64,000 bases of DNA. Source: Streptomyces kaniharaensis (GTDB taxonomy: Bacteria; Actinomycetota; Actinomycetes; Streptomycetales; Streptomycetaceae). Position numbers and translations under genes: made by a program. This document shows, piece by piece, positions 63,034 through 64,000 of the stretch (positions are counted from its first letter, which is position 1; each line of letters starts with the position of its first letter). The notes beneath the pieces are model-generated. The model saw only the letters and a list, made by a program, of their open reading frames with translations. It was not told the origin of the DNA and ran no database searches. Location: NCBI RefSeq assembly GCF_009569385.1, contig NZ_WBOF01000001.1, forward strand, positions 2,738,001 through 2,802,000. The letters run 5' to 3'.

Positions 63034-64000
63034 TCAGTCCTCCCACTGCAGCCGGGCGACCGCGTCCAGGATCCGGTCCACCCCGGGGAGGTGGTGGTGC
63101 TCCAGCATCGGCGGCGGGTACGGGATGTCGAAGCCGGTCACCCGCACCACGGGCGCGGCCAGGTGGTGGAAGCAGCGCTCGGTGACCCGGGCGGCGATCT
63201 CCGCGCCGGTGCCGCCGAAGCCGCTCGCCTCGTGCACCACCACGGCCCGGCCGACCGAGCGGACCACCCGGCAGACCGTCTCGTCGTCGAACGGCACCAG
63301 GGTGCGCAGGTCCAGTACCGCGAGGTCCCAGCCCTCGGCCTTCGCCGCCTCGGCCGCCTCCAGGCAGACCGGCAGCGAGGGTCCGTAGGTGATCAGCACG
63401 GCCGAGGTGCCGGTGCGCCGCAGGACGGCCCGGCCGATCGGCTCGACCGGCGCCGCCGGGTCGAACTCGGCCTTGCCCCAGTACAGCCGCTTGGGCTCCA
63501 GGAAGACCACCGGGTCGTCGGAGGCGATCGAGGCGCGGAGCAGCCCGTACGCGTCGGCCACCGTCGCGGGGGTGACCACGTGCAGGCCGGGCGTGCTGGT
63601 GTAGTACGCCTCGGAGGCGTCGCTGTGGTGCTCGACGCCGCCGATGCCGCCGCCGTACGGGATGCGGACGGTGATCGGCAGCGGGAGCTTCCCTGCGGTG
63701 CGGTTGCGCATCTTCGCGACGTGCGAGAAAAGCTGCTCCAGCGCCGGGTAGGCGAAGGCGTCGAACTGCATCTCGACCACGGGGCGCAGCCCGTACATCG
63801 CCATGCCGATCGCGGTGCCGAGGATGCCGGCCTCGGCGAGCGGGGTGTCCAGGCAGCGGTCCGGGCCGAACTCGGCGGTCAGGCCGTCGGTGATCCGGAA
63901 GACGCCGCCGAGCGCGCCGACGTCCTCGCCGAGCACGTGGACGGTGGGGTCCTCGCGCATGGCGTCCCGCAGGGCGGAGTTGAGCGCCTGCGCCATCGTG
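63034..64000 (-). CDS. 2-oxo-acid dehydrogenase E1 beta subunit (5' end outside window)
   Basis: Beta subunit of the ThDP-dependent decarboxylase, probably branched-chain keto-acid (BkdB-like). Visible are LRDAMREDPTVHVLGEDVGA, FGPDRCLDTPLAEAGILGTA, GMAMYGLRPVVEMQFDAFAY, RIPYGGGIGGVEHHSDASEA and VVVHEASGFGGTGAEIAARV. An ATG at 63996 is present, but the frame stays open to the window edge and the family usually has a short extension before TMAQALN, so the true start is probably outside. It is in an operon with E2; E1-alpha should lie upstream. Confidence 0.92.
   Translation of the reverse strand, partial: TMAQALNSALRDAMREDPTVHVLGEDVGALGGVFRITDGLTAEFGPDRCLDTPLAEAGILGTAIGMAMYGLRPVVEMQFDAFAYPALEQLFSHVAKMRNRTAGKLPLPITVRIPYGGGIGGVEHHSDASEAYYTSTPGLHVVTPATVADAYGLLRASIASDDPVVFLEPKRLYWGKAEFDPAAPVEPIGRAVLRRTGTSAVLITYGPSLPVCLEAAEAAKAEGWDLAVLDLRTLVPFDDETVCRVVRSVGRAVVVHEASGFGGTGAEIAARVTERCFHHLAAPVVRVTGFDIPYPPPMLEHHHLPGVDRILDAVARLQWED

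Noticed and set aside
59885..63388. Plus-strand open frame of about 1167 codons across globin-reductase and E2 genes
   Set aside because: Antisense to two clear genes and their terminator, with a low-complexity product; a shadow frame.

Overview
The window is high-GC actinobacterial DNA, most likely from a streptomycete such as Streptomyces or Kitasatospora. The support is the strong G/C bias at third codon positions, frequent GTG and TTG starts, start/stop-overlapping operons, an XRE regulator/DUF397/histidine-kinase-like ATPase locus, a fused CydDC next to cydAB behind a Rex-like operator, an F420-type LLM oxidoreductase, and a branched-chain keto-acid dehydrogenase operon. No rRNA, tRNA, CRISPR array, intact transposase or integrase was seen.

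Layout. 1-3.8 kb: 3' end of serS, a HAD phosphatase, a FadR-type GntR regulator and a CynX/NimT-type MFS exporter. 3.9-8.6 kb: four tandem, partly translationally coupled genes for membrane-anchored proteins of one unrecognised family, then a lipoprotein. 8.8-13.4 kb: a decaying accessory region with two broken copies of an LLM oxidoreductase gene, a frameshifted HEPN-like gene, two conserved unknowns, a PIN/ribbon-helix-helix toxin-antitoxin pair and the intact LLM gene. 13.6-26.8 kb: a second HAD phosphatase, a DUF1508-like protein, cydA-cydB-cydDC, a MOSC protein, a Uma2 protein, a two-component system and an ARMT1-like phosphatase. 26.8-30.6 kb: a lipoprotein, duplicated DUF397 genes with near-identical hairpins, their XRE regulator and a divergent ATPase operon ending in a 40-residue membrane peptide. 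30.6-36.1 kb: a MacAB-like exporter operon with an extra glycine-rich membrane protein, and two tandem lipoproteins related to the one at 8 kb. 36.2-44.7 kb: hisC-type aminotransferase, LacI regulator, metallophosphoesterase, a membrane protein, a Stealth phosphotransferase and a secreted seven-repeat RCC1-like protein. 44.8-46.5 kb: an AbrB/PIN toxin-antitoxin pair and a broken BRO-type antirepressor. 46.5-48.0 kb: a Ser/Thr kinase. 48.2-52.8 kb: an accreted-looking tract with three separate copies of the 3' end of thiC around a TMEM175-like channel, a membrane protein with a divergent PadR regulator, and a lipoprotein. 53-64 kb: thiC under a TPP riboswitch, a small NfeD-like protein and a flotillin, tenA, a cupin, small membrane proteins, a NUDIX hydrolase, a globin-reductase with a long extension, and keto-acid dehydrogenase E2 and E1-beta.

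Functional links. ThiC makes the thiamin pyrimidine and TenA salvages it. CydABDC forms the cytochrome bd oxidase and its maturation exporter, probably under NADH-sensing Rex control. The E1-beta/E2 pair belongs to a keto-acid dehydrogenase.

The points most worth a second look are: the serial thiC 3' ends, which resemble scars of repeated integration at the end of thiC; the four-gene paralogous membrane-protein operon; the LLM gene fragments that both break at the same base into the same foreign sequence; three scattered lipoprotein paralogues; and short tandem repeats that begin exactly at the stop codons of three unrelated genes.
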